Of a DNA stretch of 64,000 nt, positions 45,112-55,211 are shown piece by piece. The stretch's first letter is position 1, and each line of letters starts with the position of its first letter. Origin of the DNA: Deefgea rivuli DSM 18356 (lineage in GTDB: Bacteria; Pseudomonadota; Gammaproteobacteria; Burkholderiales; Chitinibacteraceae); contig NZ_KK211081.1 in the NCBI RefSeq assembly GCF_000620145.1, positions 124,001-188,000 of the forward strand, read 5' to 3'. Below the pieces are notes generated by a model that did not search any database, was not told where the DNA came from, and saw only the letters and a list, made by a program, of their open reading frames with translations. The position numbers and the translations under genes are program-made.

Positions 45112-47001
45112 TGAAAAATCATGTAAGTGATCACGCACATCGTGATCTGGTTTAAATCCAGCCACACAGCGCTGCAAAACTTCGATTACATATTTTGAAT
45201 CATTGTTGACACAGGCAATGCTCAAGTCGGCAATCATTTGCTCCAACTCATCCAACGTTAAGCACTGCTCATTGGCCTTCATAATGCGCGGATGTTCAGT
45301 GCCACTGACATTGTCGCCAATCAGCAGCTCTTCATACAGCTTCTCACCCGGGCGTAAACCCGAATACACAATCGCAATATCACCATTCGGATTGGTGTCA
45401 TCGCGTAAGGTGTAGCCACTGAGATGGATCATTCGGCGCGCGAGATCAACAATCCGTACTGGTTGACCCATATCCAGCACGAATACTTCGCCATTACCGC
45501 CCATCGCACCAGCCTGAATCACCAATTGCGACGCTTCTGGAATTGTCATGAAAAAACGATTGATTTCTGGGTGAGTCACTTTAACTGGGCCACCCTCAGC
45601 AATTTGCTTACGGAACAAAGGTACGACTGAACCACTTGACCCCAAAACATTACCGAACCTAACCATGCTAAAACGTGTTTTTACACTTGGGTCAAGCGCA
45701 TACGCCTGCAAGGCCAACTCCGCCATGCGCTTGCTTGCACCCATAATATTGGTCGGACGTACGGCCTTATCGGTTGAAATTAATACAAAAAATTCAACGC
45801 CCGCATCAATCGCAGCAGCAGCAGCGGCGCGAGTACCAAAGGCATTATTTAAAATCCCTTCGGTAATATTGTATTCAACCAAAGGAACATGCTTATAAGC
45901 AGCCGCGTGATACACCGTTTGCACGCCATAGCGCTGCATAATTGCCGATAAGCGCAAACCATTTTGCACCGAGCCCAATACAGGATGCAGCTCAATACTC
46001 AGCGCATGTTCACGAATAAATTGGCTTAATTCTTGCTCAATTGAATAAAGCGCAAATTCGGATAATTCATACAAGACTAAATGCGTAGGTTGATTTTTAA
46101 CAATTTGCCGACATAACTCAGAGCCAATCGAACCGCCAGCGCCCGTCACCATCACTGACTTGCCCTTAATATTTCGCGCCAATAGTTCTTGATTTGGCGG
46201 CACAGGCTCGCGGCCCAATAACTCGTCCACCCCCACTTCACGTGCATCGGCCAAACGTACTTCACCACTCACTAATTCCGCCATTCCCGGCAAAATCCGT
46301 ACTTCAACCGCCAAAGGTTCTAGCTGATTCACAATATCAATTTGCCGCGAGCGTGGCGCAGAAGGAATGGCCAAAAGAACTTGATCTACTTTTTTTAATT
46401 CAATCCATTGCAACATTTGGCTGTTACTAATAACTTTCAATCCACCAATCTGTAAACCTTGCTGCTGAGCAGAATCATCTACATAGCCAACAGGTTCGTA
46501 TTCTTGCCCCGTGCGAAGTGCCACCGCCAATTGCCGCCCTGCACTGCCAGCACCATAAATCAATACGGTTTTCCTGATTTTTGAAAGCGGTGCTAATTTA
46601 CGCAAAATAGAGCGCGCACCAAAACGGCTAGCGATAATAATCGCCATTGCCAGTAACCAAAAAATAACTAAAGAACCGCGAGGAATCCCGCTAATTTGAA
46701 ACAACTGAATCGCAGCAATAAATCCCAAAAGCGCTAAACTCACTGCAGTTGCAATCGTTAAAACAGCCTTGTCTTCGATATAGCGAATCACTGCACGATA
46801 CAAGCCAAAACGGATAAAAATGGGCGTTGCAATAAATGATGGCAATAAAAAAACCCACCAGGAAAAGTGAACAGGATAGCTCCAATCATCTAAACGCAAA
46901 GCAATTGCAGCCCATAAAGCCAGCGGCAACAAAATAAAATCCAAAGCCAAAATGAGCAAGCTTTTTGTCGTACGTGGCAAAGCAATTGCTTTATCTAACA
47001 T
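45109..47001 (-). CDS. Membrane-bound nucleotide-sugar 4,6-dehydratase (PglF/WbpM/CapD-like)
   Basis: Makes a UDP-4-keto-6-deoxy-HexNAc from UDP-GlcNAc for bacillosamine-, QuiNAc- or FucNAc-type sugars. 630 aa, full size for the class. Four N-terminal helices (about 12-130), a CoA-binding-like Rossmann domain (VLIYGAGSAGRQLAV) and a C-terminal SDR dehydratase with VTGAGGSIGSELCRQ. The active-site segment is STDKAVRPTNIMGASKRMAE, where methionine replaces the usual SDR tyrosine as in this subfamily. Last gene of the polysaccharide run. The epimerase/reductase two genes upstream can convert its product. Confidence 0.92.
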   Translation of the reverse strand: MLDKAIALPRTTKSLLILALDFILLPLALWAAIALRLDDWSYPVHFSWWVFLLPSFIATPIFIRFGLYRAVIRYIEDKAVLTIATAVSLALLGFIAAIQLFQISGIPRGSLVIFWLLAMAIIIASRFGARSILRKLAPLSKIRKTVLIYGAGSAGRQLAVALRTGQEYEPVGYVDDSAQQQGLQIGGLKVISNSQMLQWIELKKVDQVLLAIPSAPRSRQIDIVNQLEPLAVEVRILPGMAELVSGEVRLADAREVGVDELLGREPVPPNQELLARNIKGKSVMVTGAGGSIGSELCRQIVKNQPTHLVLYELSEFALYSIEQELSQFIREHALSIELHPVLGSVQNGLRLSAIMQRYGVQTVYHAAAYKHVPLVEYNITEGILNNAFGTRAAAAAAIDAGVEFFVLISTDKAVRPTNIMGASKRMAELALQAYALDPSVKTRFSMVRFGNVLGSSGSVVPLFRKQIAEGGPVKVTHPEINRFFMTIPEASQLVIQAGAMGGNGEVFVLDMGQPVRIVDLARRMIHLSGYTLRDDTNPNGDIAIVYSGLRPGEKLYEELLIGDNVSGTEHPRIMKANEQCLTLDELEQMIADLSIACVNNDSKYVIEVLQRCVAGFKPDHDVRDHLHDFS

Positions 47002-47072
47002 AATTTAACCTATCTCTCTATAGCAAATACTATTTTAACCTAAGCTAGATTAAAAATTACCACCCATGCAAT

Positions 47073-47636
47073 TTAATGTGTAATCCCATCACGGCGAATA
47101 ACTTTCAAAAAAGTCAAAAACATAATTTTTAAATCAAATAAAAAAGAACGTTTTTGCAAATATTCAACATCAAAACCAACTTTCACCGGAATCGGCAACT
47201 CATCACGGCCATTAATTTGCGCCCAACCCGTTAATCCAGGCAACAACTGCTCAACGCCCTGTTCAGTACGCAATGCAATTAAATCATTCTGATTAAATAA
47301 AGCTGGACGTGGCCCAACAAAGCTCATGTCACCTTTCAAAATACACCAAAGCTGCGGCAACTCATCCAAACTCGATTTACGCAAAAAATCACCCACTGGC
47401 GTTAAACAAGATTTAGGATCTGCCAGTAAATGCGTTGCGACGGCAGGCGTATCAGTTCGCATTGAACGAAACTTAGGCATTTTGAAAATGCAATTTCGAA
47501 TTCCAACCCGATCAGACCAATATAGTGCGGGCCCTTTTGATGTGAGTTTTACCAACAAACCGACCAAAATAATGAGTGGTAAAAAAACGATAACTAAAAT
47601 AAGAGACAATAAGAAATCAAAACAACGCTTCAACAT
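47073..47636 (-). CDS. Initiating sugar-phosphate transferase (PglC-type monotopic PGT)
   Basis: Transfers the first sugar phosphate onto undecaprenyl phosphate. 187 aa, minimal PGT with one re-entrant N-terminal helix (about 9-30, LLSLILVIVFLPLIILVG). Signature KMPKFRSMRTD. Catalytic dyad Asp91-Glu92 in SSLDELPQLW, then LKGDMSFVGPRP and LLPGLTGWAQINGRDE. The substrate is probably the diNAc- or QuiNAc/FucNAc-type sugar made by the neighbours. 71 bp from the dehydratase. Confidence 0.93.
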   Translation of the reverse strand: MLKRCFDFLLSLILVIVFLPLIILVGLLVKLTSKGPALYWSDRVGIRNCIFKMPKFRSMRTDTPAVATHLLADPKSCLTPVGDFLRKSSLDELPQLWCILKGDMSFVGPRPALFNQNDLIALRTEQGVEQLLPGLTGWAQINGRDELPIPVKVGFDVEYLQKRSFLFDLKIMFLTFLKVIRRDGITH

Positions 47637-47676
47637 AAACTAAACCCAATAAATATAAAATAACGAGAACGCCGGT

Positions 47677-48621
47677 TTACTTTGTGTGCCGCAAATAATG
47701 CTGCGCCGTTTTTAACAAAGCCTCATCCACACTGACTGGCGGCTCCCACCCCAATACATCACGCGCCTTGGAAATATTCACCTGCAAAGAGCCACACAAA
47801 CGCTGCGCCATATCGGCTTTACCCAACAACTTAGCACCAAAATTCAAAGCCCACATCGGCACAGGAATCAAACGACTAGTTACATTCAATGCCTTAGCCA
47901 TGCGCTGCAATAATTCAGTCGTCGACAAATCCTCACCATCGCCCGCCAGAAAAATCTGATTCGCAGCCGCAGGATGATGAGTACAAGTCCAAATCAAATC
48001 GACCAAATTATCCAACGCAACGAGACTGCGCTTATTCTGAATCGTACCTAAAGGCAAAGGAACACCTTTTTGCAACCATTTCATCATTGCCGCGAAATTA
48101 GCTTTAACTCCAGGCCCATAAACCAAAGGTGGACGAATAATGACCACCTCTATTCCCGTTTCCTTAGCCAGTTGAAGCAAACCCTGCTCCGCCTCGTACT
48201 TAGAAACGCCATAATGATCAAGCGGCGCAGCCATATCATAAGCATTAAACGGTAGGCCTAATTTCGTGGCTTCACCGTTGACTTTAATCGAGCTAATAAA
48301 AACAAAGCGATGAACACCAGCAGCAACAGCTTGCCGAGCTAGATTTAACGTACCTTCAACATTAACTTTGCGAAATTCAGCCAGAGGGTCAAGAGAAGCA
48401 TCATTCATTACATGCACACGAGCAGCAGCATGAATAATCACATCAATATCAGCTAATGCCTCAGCCCAAACCGTACTACTATCAATATTGCCTACAAAAA
48501 TAGTTTCACCATCGCCCTGCCTTGCAACCGCACGAAATGGAATATCATTTTGGCTTAAAAGAGAACATAAAGCATTACCGACAAAACCGTTTGCACCTGT
48601 GATTAAAAGCTTATTTTTCAT
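47677..48621 (-). CDS. NAD-dependent epimerase/reductase (WbpV-like)
   Basis: Extended SDR that probably reduces or epimerises C4 of UDP-4-keto-6-deoxy-HexNAc to UDP-QuiNAc or UDP-FucNAc. 314 aa from ATG 48621 (MKNKLLITGANGFVGNALC). Nucleotide motif GANGFVG, active-site FISSIKVNG and YGVSK, and PPLVYGPGVKANF. In Pseudomonas O-antigen clusters similar reductases lie beside WbpM and the initiating transferase, as here. Exact stereochemistry cannot be assigned. The start overlaps the upstream glycosyltransferase stop by 11 nt. Confidence 0.87.
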   Translation of the reverse strand: MKNKLLITGANGFVGNALCSLLSQNDIPFRAVARQGDGETIFVGNIDSSTVWAEALADIDVIIHAAARVHVMNDASLDPLAEFRKVNVEGTLNLARQAVAAGVHRFVFISSIKVNGEATKLGLPFNAYDMAAPLDHYGVSKYEAEQGLLQLAKETGIEVVIIRPPLVYGPGVKANFAAMMKWLQKGVPLPLGTIQNKRSLVALDNLVDLIWTCTHHPAAANQIFLAGDGEDLSTTELLQRMAKALNVTSRLIPVPMWALNFGAKLLGKADMAQRLCGSLQVNISKARDVLGWEPPVSVDEALLKTAQHYLRHTK

Positions 48622-49525
48622 GTTTACGCAGCATAAGAATAAAAACAATAAAACCCAAACGATCACGAATCCGTCGACGACAACTAGGCACGGAAAGTAG
48701 CAGTTTGAATTTATTTAAAAATGATGGATTTTTAACCCATTTAATAACTGATACCTCATTCGCATTAATTACGTTTGCAATCAACATAATTTGCTTTAAA
48801 TACCAACCATCACTCAATTTATTAAACCTAGATTTTGCAGCAGTAAGGCCATTATTCACCCCAACAACATTAGTAGCATGCTGCCGATAGCGCATACTAG
48901 GCACAGGGTCAATAAACCAACTTAGCCCATTATGCCTAGCCCAAGCATAAATAAACCAATCATGCAGTGCAATACCATTCATAGCATCTATCTGCTGGAT
49001 AATAACGCCTTTTAATTTCTCTGCAACCGCAGCCTGTATTACATACGTACAGCCTGGCCCCGCCGCCTCAAAATAGTGATCCCATTCCTGCTGCGGCTGA
49101 GCTTTATCAATAACCATTTCACGCCCATCAACCCAAAATGCAGTCACATTGCTTGAATAAATATTAGCGCCCTCTTTATCAAGAGTATTAATTGCACGAA
49201 TCAGCTTGTCTTCAGCCCAGATATCATCTTGGTCAGCAAATGCAACATAATCAAATTCTTCAAATGATACATCCCTTAATAATCTAAAGAAATTTGCACC
49301 AGCACTGCCATACACGCCCCCTGTGTGCAACAGTTTAATGCTCTCGTTGCTGGAATAAGTTCTAACAAGATAATCCTCTGTTCCATCACTTGATTTATCT
49401 GTACTAATATACAGAGTTACTTCAACGACAGACTGAGATAAAATAGATTCAATTTGAGCATTAAGCCACTCAAGACCATTATATGCAGCAAGCAGCACCG
49501 CAGTTTTATATATCTTTACACTCAA
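48611..49525 (-). CDS. Family-2 glycosyltransferase (rhamnosyltransferase-like)
   Basis: 304 aa GT-A enzyme. VLLAAYNGLEWLNAQIESIL at the N-terminus and the metal-binding DQDDIW near residue 97 follow the pattern of dTDP-sugar transferases of the WfgG/RfbF class. The C-terminal third (LLSVPSCRRRIRDRLGFIVF) may be membrane-associated. dTDP-sugar donor genes rfbBDA are in the same run, so a dTDP-6-deoxyhexose donor is plausible. Confidence 0.87.
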   Translation of the reverse strand: MSVKIYKTAVLLAAYNGLEWLNAQIESILSQSVVEVTLYISTDKSSDGTEDYLVRTYSSNESIKLLHTGGVYGSAGANFFRLLRDVSFEEFDYVAFADQDDIWAEDKLIRAINTLDKEGANIYSSNVTAFWVDGREMVIDKAQPQQEWDHYFEAAGPGCTYVIQAAVAEKLKGVIIQQIDAMNGIALHDWFIYAWARHNGLSWFIDPVPSMRYRQHATNVVGVNNGLTAAKSRFNKLSDGWYLKQIMLIANVINANEVSVIKWVKNPSFLNKFKLLLSVPSCRRRIRDRLGFIVFILMLRKHEK

Positions 49526-49551
49526 TTCATTTAATCCAGGTACATTTAAAA

Positions 49552-50568
49552 TTAATGCGGTCTTATTTTAAGTAGATTTAAAACCTGCGAAACCATTCTT
49601 AGCACTTTAGGGTATTTACAAAAAACAATCATGATTCTATTCTTTAATGGAAGAACACTTAAAACATTATCCTCAGCCATGTAGTTATAAAAACCATACT
49701 GCCTAACAATAGAGAAACACAAAATATAATCACTAGATGATCGTATTCTATATGCAGATTGAATTAAAAATCCGGCAAGAAGCTTCAGTGTATAGGCCTT
49801 ATATAAATTAAGTTCAACGATATTATTCACATCAATCACATCACTGCGAAGAACTTCCAAAAGCAGACCCAAATCAAACAAGCTTTGAGATGAAATCTTA
49901 CGCGTCGTGCTATTTTCACGAACTAACACATGATAATAAACTTTGGACAAGAACAAAGTTTTTTTGGCAAACTTCGCCACTAACTTAGAAAAAACAGGGT
50001 CTTCATATTTTCTTAATTCAGGAAATCTAATCTGATTATCCTCAATAAATTGTCGTTTATAAATCTTATTGCAAGGTGATGAGAAAATATCCACATCAAG
50101 CATCGCATTGCAAAATATATCAGGGGAAAATAAATTTTCACAAGAAAAAACAGACATCGTCTTAACTAAATGACCACTCTCAGAAATGAAATCTAATCCA
50201 AAATTAAGAAAATCAGCATCATTTTCTTGAAATGCACGAAACACATCCGCGCACAAAGCTAAATCGATCCAATCATCACTATCAACAAACATGATGTAGT
50301 CACCGCTAGCCATCCTTAAGCCCGCATTCCTCGCCAGCCCCTGACCTTCATTTATCTTAGAAACAACCTGTATTCGAGAGTCAGACTTCGCATGCTCTTG
50401 AGCAATCATAAGCGAATTGTCAGTAGAACCATCATCAATCAACAACAACTCAAAATTATCAAATGATTGATTACGAATACTTAGAATACACTTATCTAAA
50501 TATTGTTCAACATTATATATCGGCACTATAATGCTAAATACTGTATTCCCCAGTAATTTTATCGGCAT
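49552..50568 (-). CDS. Family-2 glycosyltransferase
   Basis: 338 aa from ATG 50568 (MPIKLLGNTVFSIIVPIYN), with GGAGAGGA just upstream; a TTG at 50583 would extend into that site. GT2 motifs VPIYNVEQYLDKC, IDDGSTDNS and the catalytic metal site DSDDWI. Nucleotides are A+T-rich compared with the housekeeping genes. The start overlaps the polymerase stop. Confidence 0.87.
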   Translation of the reverse strand: MPIKLLGNTVFSIIVPIYNVEQYLDKCILSIRNQSFDNFELLLIDDGSTDNSLMIAQEHAKSDSRIQVVSKINEGQGLARNAGLRMASGDYIMFVDSDDWIDLALCADVFRAFQENDADFLNFGLDFISESGHLVKTMSVFSCENLFSPDIFCNAMLDVDIFSSPCNKIYKRQFIEDNQIRFPELRKYEDPVFSKLVAKFAKKTLFLSKVYYHVLVRENSTTRKISSQSLFDLGLLLEVLRSDVIDVNNIVELNLYKAYTLKLLAGFLIQSAYRIRSSSDYILCFSIVRQYGFYNYMAEDNVLSVLPLKNRIMIVFCKYPKVLRMVSQVLNLLKIRPH

Positions 50569-51608
50569 CAATTCCTCTCCCAATAAAAATGATATGGCGC
50601 AAATGGAGCTAGTCCAACCCCACTTTCATCACTAAAATTCTTCAATCTGAACGTTGCAGCTACAATACCAAGCAACATCAGCAGGAAAAAATTTCGATAA
50701 TTAAATCGAATCCCAAGAATTCGCATATAGCAGGTCACATACAAATGAATTAAGTACAAAACCAAAAGCTGAATTCGAACTCCAGCATAATTAAACTTTG
50801 CATACACAAAAGAAACAAAAACAAGTACAAGTAGAAAACATAATGGAGCCAATATTTGAGACCTTAATCTTCGATCACTAAAAAAAATTAACAACGAAAA
50901 AAAGGAAATTAGCAATGGAACCACGCCAGAAAATAAACCAACACCTTCGAGCTCCGAAACAGTACCTACTTTCACAGAAAGATACTCACTAAATACTATG
51001 GAAGAAACCAACAAAAAGCAAACAGAATACACTATATAAATATATCGCCGTTCAATCAGCATCAATAATATCAATCCCAGCAATAGACTTGAGATTTGAA
51101 TTGTGCCAGCCAAAACCAACAACATAAAAAATAATTTACGCCGCCCAGAAATTAGGTAAGCAGCCCCTAAAGTTACAATTGAAAATGCCAAGCCATAGCG
51201 CAAGCCATTCATTGACATATCAAGAAAAAAATAAGGGATAATTATGCTAGAAAATAAAATAGGCTTACGGTCTATCTTTATAATTCCAATATACAATACA
51301 ACAACAATGATAGTTGTGATCATCATCATCAACAACTTTGTATCCGCAGATATTTCAGTCAAAAAAAGAATAAGTAGCTCGAATCCTGGCTCAAAAATTA
51401 GTGAAAGACCTTGATTTGCCTTTATAAAATCAATAGACTGCTCGTAAACTGCAGAATCTACACCAACCAATCCTCTAAAAATACTCAGCAAAACAAATGG
51501 AATACTGGCAACAATAAAAAAAGAAAGCATCCTTTTTTTCTGAAGGCCAGCACCAATCATTAGAAAATAGAAAGCAAATGAAATTAAATAAGGTAGCACG
51601 TCAAACAA
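50568..51608 (-). CDS. EpsG-family O-antigen/EPS polymerase (Wzy-like)
   Basis: Multi-spanning inner-membrane protein that probably polymerises undecaprenyl-linked repeat units. Up to 346 aa with about ten hydrophobic helices. The EpsG-type region is ILLSIFRGLVGVDSAVYEQS (residues 40-60) and later FEPGFELLILFL and MSMNGLRYGLAFSIV. The start is uncertain: TTG 51608 is the longest, GTG 51599 also possible. A+T-rich. Its location between glycosyltransferases and Wzx in a Wzx/Wzy locus fits. Confidence 0.85.
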   Translation of the reverse strand: MFDVLPYLISFAFYFLMIGAGLQKKRMLSFFIVASIPFVLLSIFRGLVGVDSAVYEQSIDFIKANQGLSLIFEPGFELLILFLTEISADTKLLMMMITTIIVVVLYIGIIKIDRKPILFSSIIIPYFFLDMSMNGLRYGLAFSIVTLGAAYLISGRRKLFFMLLVLAGTIQISSLLLGLILLMLIERRYIYIVYSVCFLLVSSIVFSEYLSVKVGTVSELEGVGLFSGVVPLLISFFSLLIFFSDRRLRSQILAPLCFLLVLVFVSFVYAKFNYAGVRIQLLVLYLIHLYVTCYMRILGIRFNYRNFFLLMLLGIVAATFRLKNFSDESGVGLAPFAPYHFYWERN

Positions 51609-51623
51609 CCCACTTTATGACAA

Positions 51624-52793
51624 TCATGGGCACCGCCAAGGAGAGAGCAGTATCCGTAACTCCTCACTATTTAGCGCCTTGCATACATCATGTGTATTTT
51701 TAAATTCAACTCGGCATGTTTTAGCACTAACTGGAGTAAATCGAAAAAGCCTCAATCCTACTCTCTTAGTAATATCAAGCAGCTCTAAAAAAAAACCAGA
51801 AAACAATTTGATATATTTAAGATAATGATCATCTGCCTTAAAAATCGAGCGAAGAGATGTTAACGTAATTGAATTGTGATATCTATGAAAAATAAAGCAT
51901 TTAGCATACAAGCGGTAAAAGTCCGGAGAACTGCCATTATAATTTGCACAATCAATTGCCTTTAGTAGAGAAAAAGACCAAACAGTCGGTACACTATAAA
52001 ATTCAGGTATACGCTCATCCCACACTAAATCCTTAAATGCACCAATGTGAGCATTATCTCTTAGCGCCCCAACATGAGTACCGTTCGCACTTTGTCCAGC
52101 GGTACTAGCACCAGAGGCGCCGGGAATAATTGCAGGATAATCAATCGTTACACATTTGCTCGATTCAAGAGAAATAAGTGCCGAACTAAATATATCAGGG
52201 CTAACACCACCAAATAGTTCACCATACTTTGCTTGAATCCGCTTTGCTAAGCTATGAGAGATCATTCCAGCATATGCCCTAGGCATATTCAATACACCTG
52301 CTCCGAAATTATGCAGCGCTTCATCTAATGCCCCACGTGCATTAAGTGGCTTCACTTGACCTGTAAAAGCCGAAATATATAAAGCACCAGAATATGCATC
52401 ACCTTTTCTTGCATGCATAAAATCTGGCCAGTAATACAATGCAGGATGAGAAAATTTAATTGAGTCTATTTCTTCTAACTTTGCATATTTCGCAATATCG
52501 ATGACCGACGGATGAACAAGATCATCATCGCCGATAAAAACCAAAAATTCACCAGTAGCTGCACGGCATGCTAAGTTAAAGTTTTCAACAACATTTAGCT
52601 TTTTCATTGGACGAATCAAATTTAGCCGATTCAAACCATCGACCCCCACCAACTGACTTGATATCAAATCAATGTCAGATGTGTCCGAAACAATTACCTC
52701 AAGCTCATCAGAAGCGCCCAAAAGCGCTTTGATCGTAGGAATCACATAGTGAGCTCGATTGTGTGTAGGAATAATTACAGAAACAATAGGCAT
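51624..52793 (-). CDS. Family-2 glycosyltransferase
   Basis: 389 aa from ATG 52793 (MPIVSVIIPTHNRAHYV). A TTG 15 nt further upstream overlaps the preceding gene's stop. GT2 fold with VIVSDTSD and the metal-binding GDDD in VFIGDDDLVHP. The C-terminal ~200 residues are unrecognised and may set acceptor specificity. Close behind the FnlA-like dehydratase, so its donor may be that enzyme's UDP-sugar. Confidence 0.8.
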   Translation of the reverse strand: MPIVSVIIPTHNRAHYVIPTIKALLGASDELEVIVSDTSDIDLISSQLVGVDGLNRLNLIRPMKKLNVVENFNLACRAATGEFLVFIGDDDLVHPSVIDIAKYAKLEEIDSIKFSHPALYYWPDFMHARKGDAYSGALYISAFTGQVKPLNARGALDEALHNFGAGVLNMPRAYAGMISHSLAKRIQAKYGELFGGVSPDIFSSALISLESSKCVTIDYPAIIPGASGASTAGQSANGTHVGALRDNAHIGAFKDLVWDERIPEFYSVPTVWSFSLLKAIDCANYNGSSPDFYRLYAKCFIFHRYHNSITLTSLRSIFKADDHYLKYIKLFSGFFLELLDITKRVGLRLFRFTPVSAKTCRVEFKNTHDVCKALNSEELRILLSPWRCP

Positions 52794-52804
52794 TGTAAAA
52801 TCAC

Positions 52805-53824
52805 TCAATTATATTTAAGCCCTAATTCTGCACGAACATAACTCAAAGTAAGTAACAGCTCTTTGATTTCTTCGATACGCAGTCTATTTGTATTATGAGA
52901 GGTATAATCGTCAATATCATTAGCCTCAGGCTGACCTTCTACAATAAATTTATCATAATTTAAATCTCTATTATCTGCTGGAATTCTATAATAGCGACCC
53001 ATATCACTTGCTTTCGCCATTTCTTCACGAGAAACTAAAGATTCATAAAGTTTCTCGCCGTGCCGAGTACCAATAATATTAATTAAAGCATCGCTATTTA
53101 GTAACTCCTTAATAGCAATTGTCAAATCTCCAATTGTACTTGCTGGAGCTTTTTGAACAAAAATATCACCTTGTTCGCCGTGCTCAAATGCGTGCAATAC
53201 TAAATCTACAGAATCTTCAAGAGACATTAAAAAACGAGTCATATTCGGATCTGTAACCGTCAATGGTAACCCAGCCTTTATTTTCTCAATAAATAGTGGA
53301 ATTACGGAGCCACGAGATGCCATTACATTGCCATAACGTGTTGCACACATTACCGTACCACCAGCAGCTACGGTACGTGATTTAGCGACCAATACTTTTT
53401 CTGCCATTGCTTTTGAAATGCCCATGGCATTAATTGGATATACGGCCTTATCTGTACTCAATAAAATAACGCGTTTTACGCCAGCATCGATAGCTGCATT
53501 TAATACATTTTCTGTACCAATTACATTCGTTCTCACAGCCTCCATCGGGTAAAATTCACATGATGGGACTTGCTTTAATGCCGCAGCATGAAATACATAA
53601 TCAACACCCCGCATGGACTGTCTAACGCTTGTATAATCCCGCGTATCACCGATATGAAATTTTACTTTAGGGTTAGCAATTGCAATCCTCATATCTTCTT
53701 GCTTTTTTTCATCCCGACTAAATACGATGATCTCACGTACATTCGTGTTTAAAAATCGATTCAATACAGTATTACCAAATGAACCCGTACCACCAGTAAT
53801 CATTAATACTTTATCATCAAACAT
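52805..53824 (-). CDS. UDP-GlcNAc 4,6-dehydratase/epimerase, FnlA/WbjB/CapE-like
   Basis: Soluble extended SDR, 339 aa, that inverts and dehydrates UDP-GlcNAc to a 4-keto-6-deoxy-L-sugar. TGGTGSFGNTVLNRFL at the N-terminus, AAALKQVPSCEFYPMEAV, and the active segment STDKAVYPINAMGISKAMAEK. Met stands at the SDR tyrosine position, as in CapE. In L-FucNAc pathways FnlB and FnlC (CapF, CapG) normally follow; neither is in this window. Either they are elsewhere or another enzyme here uses the product. Confidence 0.88.
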   Translation of the reverse strand: MFDDKVLMITGGTGSFGNTVLNRFLNTNVREIIVFSRDEKKQEDMRIAIANPKVKFHIGDTRDYTSVRQSMRGVDYVFHAAALKQVPSCEFYPMEAVRTNVIGTENVLNAAIDAGVKRVILLSTDKAVYPINAMGISKAMAEKVLVAKSRTVAAGGTVMCATRYGNVMASRGSVIPLFIEKIKAGLPLTVTDPNMTRFLMSLEDSVDLVLHAFEHGEQGDIFVQKAPASTIGDLTIAIKELLNSDALINIIGTRHGEKLYESLVSREEMAKASDMGRYYRIPADNRDLNYDKFIVEGQPEANDIDDYTSHNTNRLRIEEIKELLLTLSYVRAELGLKYN

Positions 53825-53841
53825 TTACGACTCCGAATAAG

Positions 53842-55194
53842 CTATTTCAATAAAAAGAAACAAATAATAAGAAACAATGATACAGGGCCAGTTGCTAGAG
53901 ATGCTGCATAGACAGCGTATATTTTAACTTGGCGAAGCATTACAGAGCGCCCCCAAGATAAAATTGTCGAGCAAGAATGGTAAATCGCATAACTCGCACA
54001 AACAAAATCTAATCTATTAAACCATGAACCTATAAAAATGCAAAAGATCAACGTAACTGTAAGCAATACAGAAAGTCTCGCTTGAAAATTGAAATCTTGA
54101 ATTGATGTTAGAAATACAAATGGAATAAACCCTAGCGCGCCAATAGCTAGTCCAGGCATTAAAATTGCTACATACTTGGACACTAGAGGAACAAAAGGAA
54201 AAGACCTAAGCCAAAAATGTAATATTTCATCACGAAAAAATAGCAAAAATAAAGAAATAGATAAAATAACTCCAAGCATAGCGAATACAAAATATTTAAC
54301 TAAATGACGTATTTCTTCATTTTTTACTTGTGTCACCGCCGAAACTATTTTTGGTTGGAAATATTGTGCAATAGGCCCACCTAAAATTGCAAGCGGCGTC
54401 ATACAAAACGTCATTGCAAAAAAATAAGCGGATACCTCAGCGGCAGACATATAGCGTGAAATAATTAGTTTATCCGCTTGTAATGCTAACGCTCCAGCAA
54501 CGCCAAACATAAAAAGCGGTCGACCAGACACAGCCACCTTTTTTACTTCTGCGAGAGTAATTTTTTTACGCCTCCGACAGTCTTTAAAAGTATTAATTCC
54601 AATAAAAACACGATGTAATATTAAAACATGCAGAATACCCAAACTACAGTGCACAATTAAAAATCCATCAACTGATGGCGTGATATATTTCAACACCAAC
54701 AAAGTGCAAATAGCTTTAATTAAAACAGAGATGGCTTGAATAGCACTTACTGATTTATATTTCTGTACTGCAATGAGCGCCGTTGTAATAACATTTTGTA
54801 AAACACTAGTGAGAAATAGCGTAAACGCAAGCAAAACACTTTCGACAGCAATTTCATTTAAATAACCAAAAAAACCATGCACAATAAAATATAAAATTGT
54901 AACAACAATATAAATTAGCGACAAAAAAGCAATAGAACTAAAATAGGTCTTTATTTTTTCTATGGGCTCAGACTCTATAGCTAACTCACGCCCAACAATA
55001 GTTGCCATTCCAAAATCCAACATTAATAGTAATGCTTGAATCGACAGAATAACAACCAATATACTAAACTGATCTACACCTAATAAGTGGCTATATAGGG
55101 GGAGAAAAATAATCCCCACGAGTACGCCGCCTGCTTTGCTAAAAAATAGCATTGCTAAGTCAACCAATCCTTTCCTTCTAAGTACTGACTGCAT
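53842..55194 (-). CDS. Wzx-type oligosaccharide flippase
   Basis: Flips undecaprenyl-linked repeat units across the inner membrane. 450 aa, about 12-14 hydrophobic helices, MVF/MATE-like superfamily. N-terminal KGLVDLAMLFFSKAGGVLVG, basic loop CRRRKKITLAEVKK. Strongly A+T-rich. Located between the aminotransferase pair and the FnlA-like gene in a Wzx/Wzy-type cluster. Confidence 0.9.
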   Translation of the reverse strand: MQSVLRRKGLVDLAMLFFSKAGGVLVGIIFLPLYSHLLGVDQFSILVVILSIQALLLMLDFGMATIVGRELAIESEPIEKIKTYFSSIAFLSLIYIVVTILYFIVHGFFGYLNEIAVESVLLAFTLFLTSVLQNVITTALIAVQKYKSVSAIQAISVLIKAICTLLVLKYITPSVDGFLIVHCSLGILHVLILHRVFIGINTFKDCRRRKKITLAEVKKVAVSGRPLFMFGVAGALALQADKLIISRYMSAAEVSAYFFAMTFCMTPLAILGGPIAQYFQPKIVSAVTQVKNEEIRHLVKYFVFAMLGVILSISLFLLFFRDEILHFWLRSFPFVPLVSKYVAILMPGLAIGALGFIPFVFLTSIQDFNFQARLSVLLTVTLIFCIFIGSWFNRLDFVCASYAIYHSCSTILSWGRSVMLRQVKIYAVYAASLATGPVSLFLIICFFLLK

Positions 55195-55211
55195 TTTTAT
55201 TCCAATTAAAT

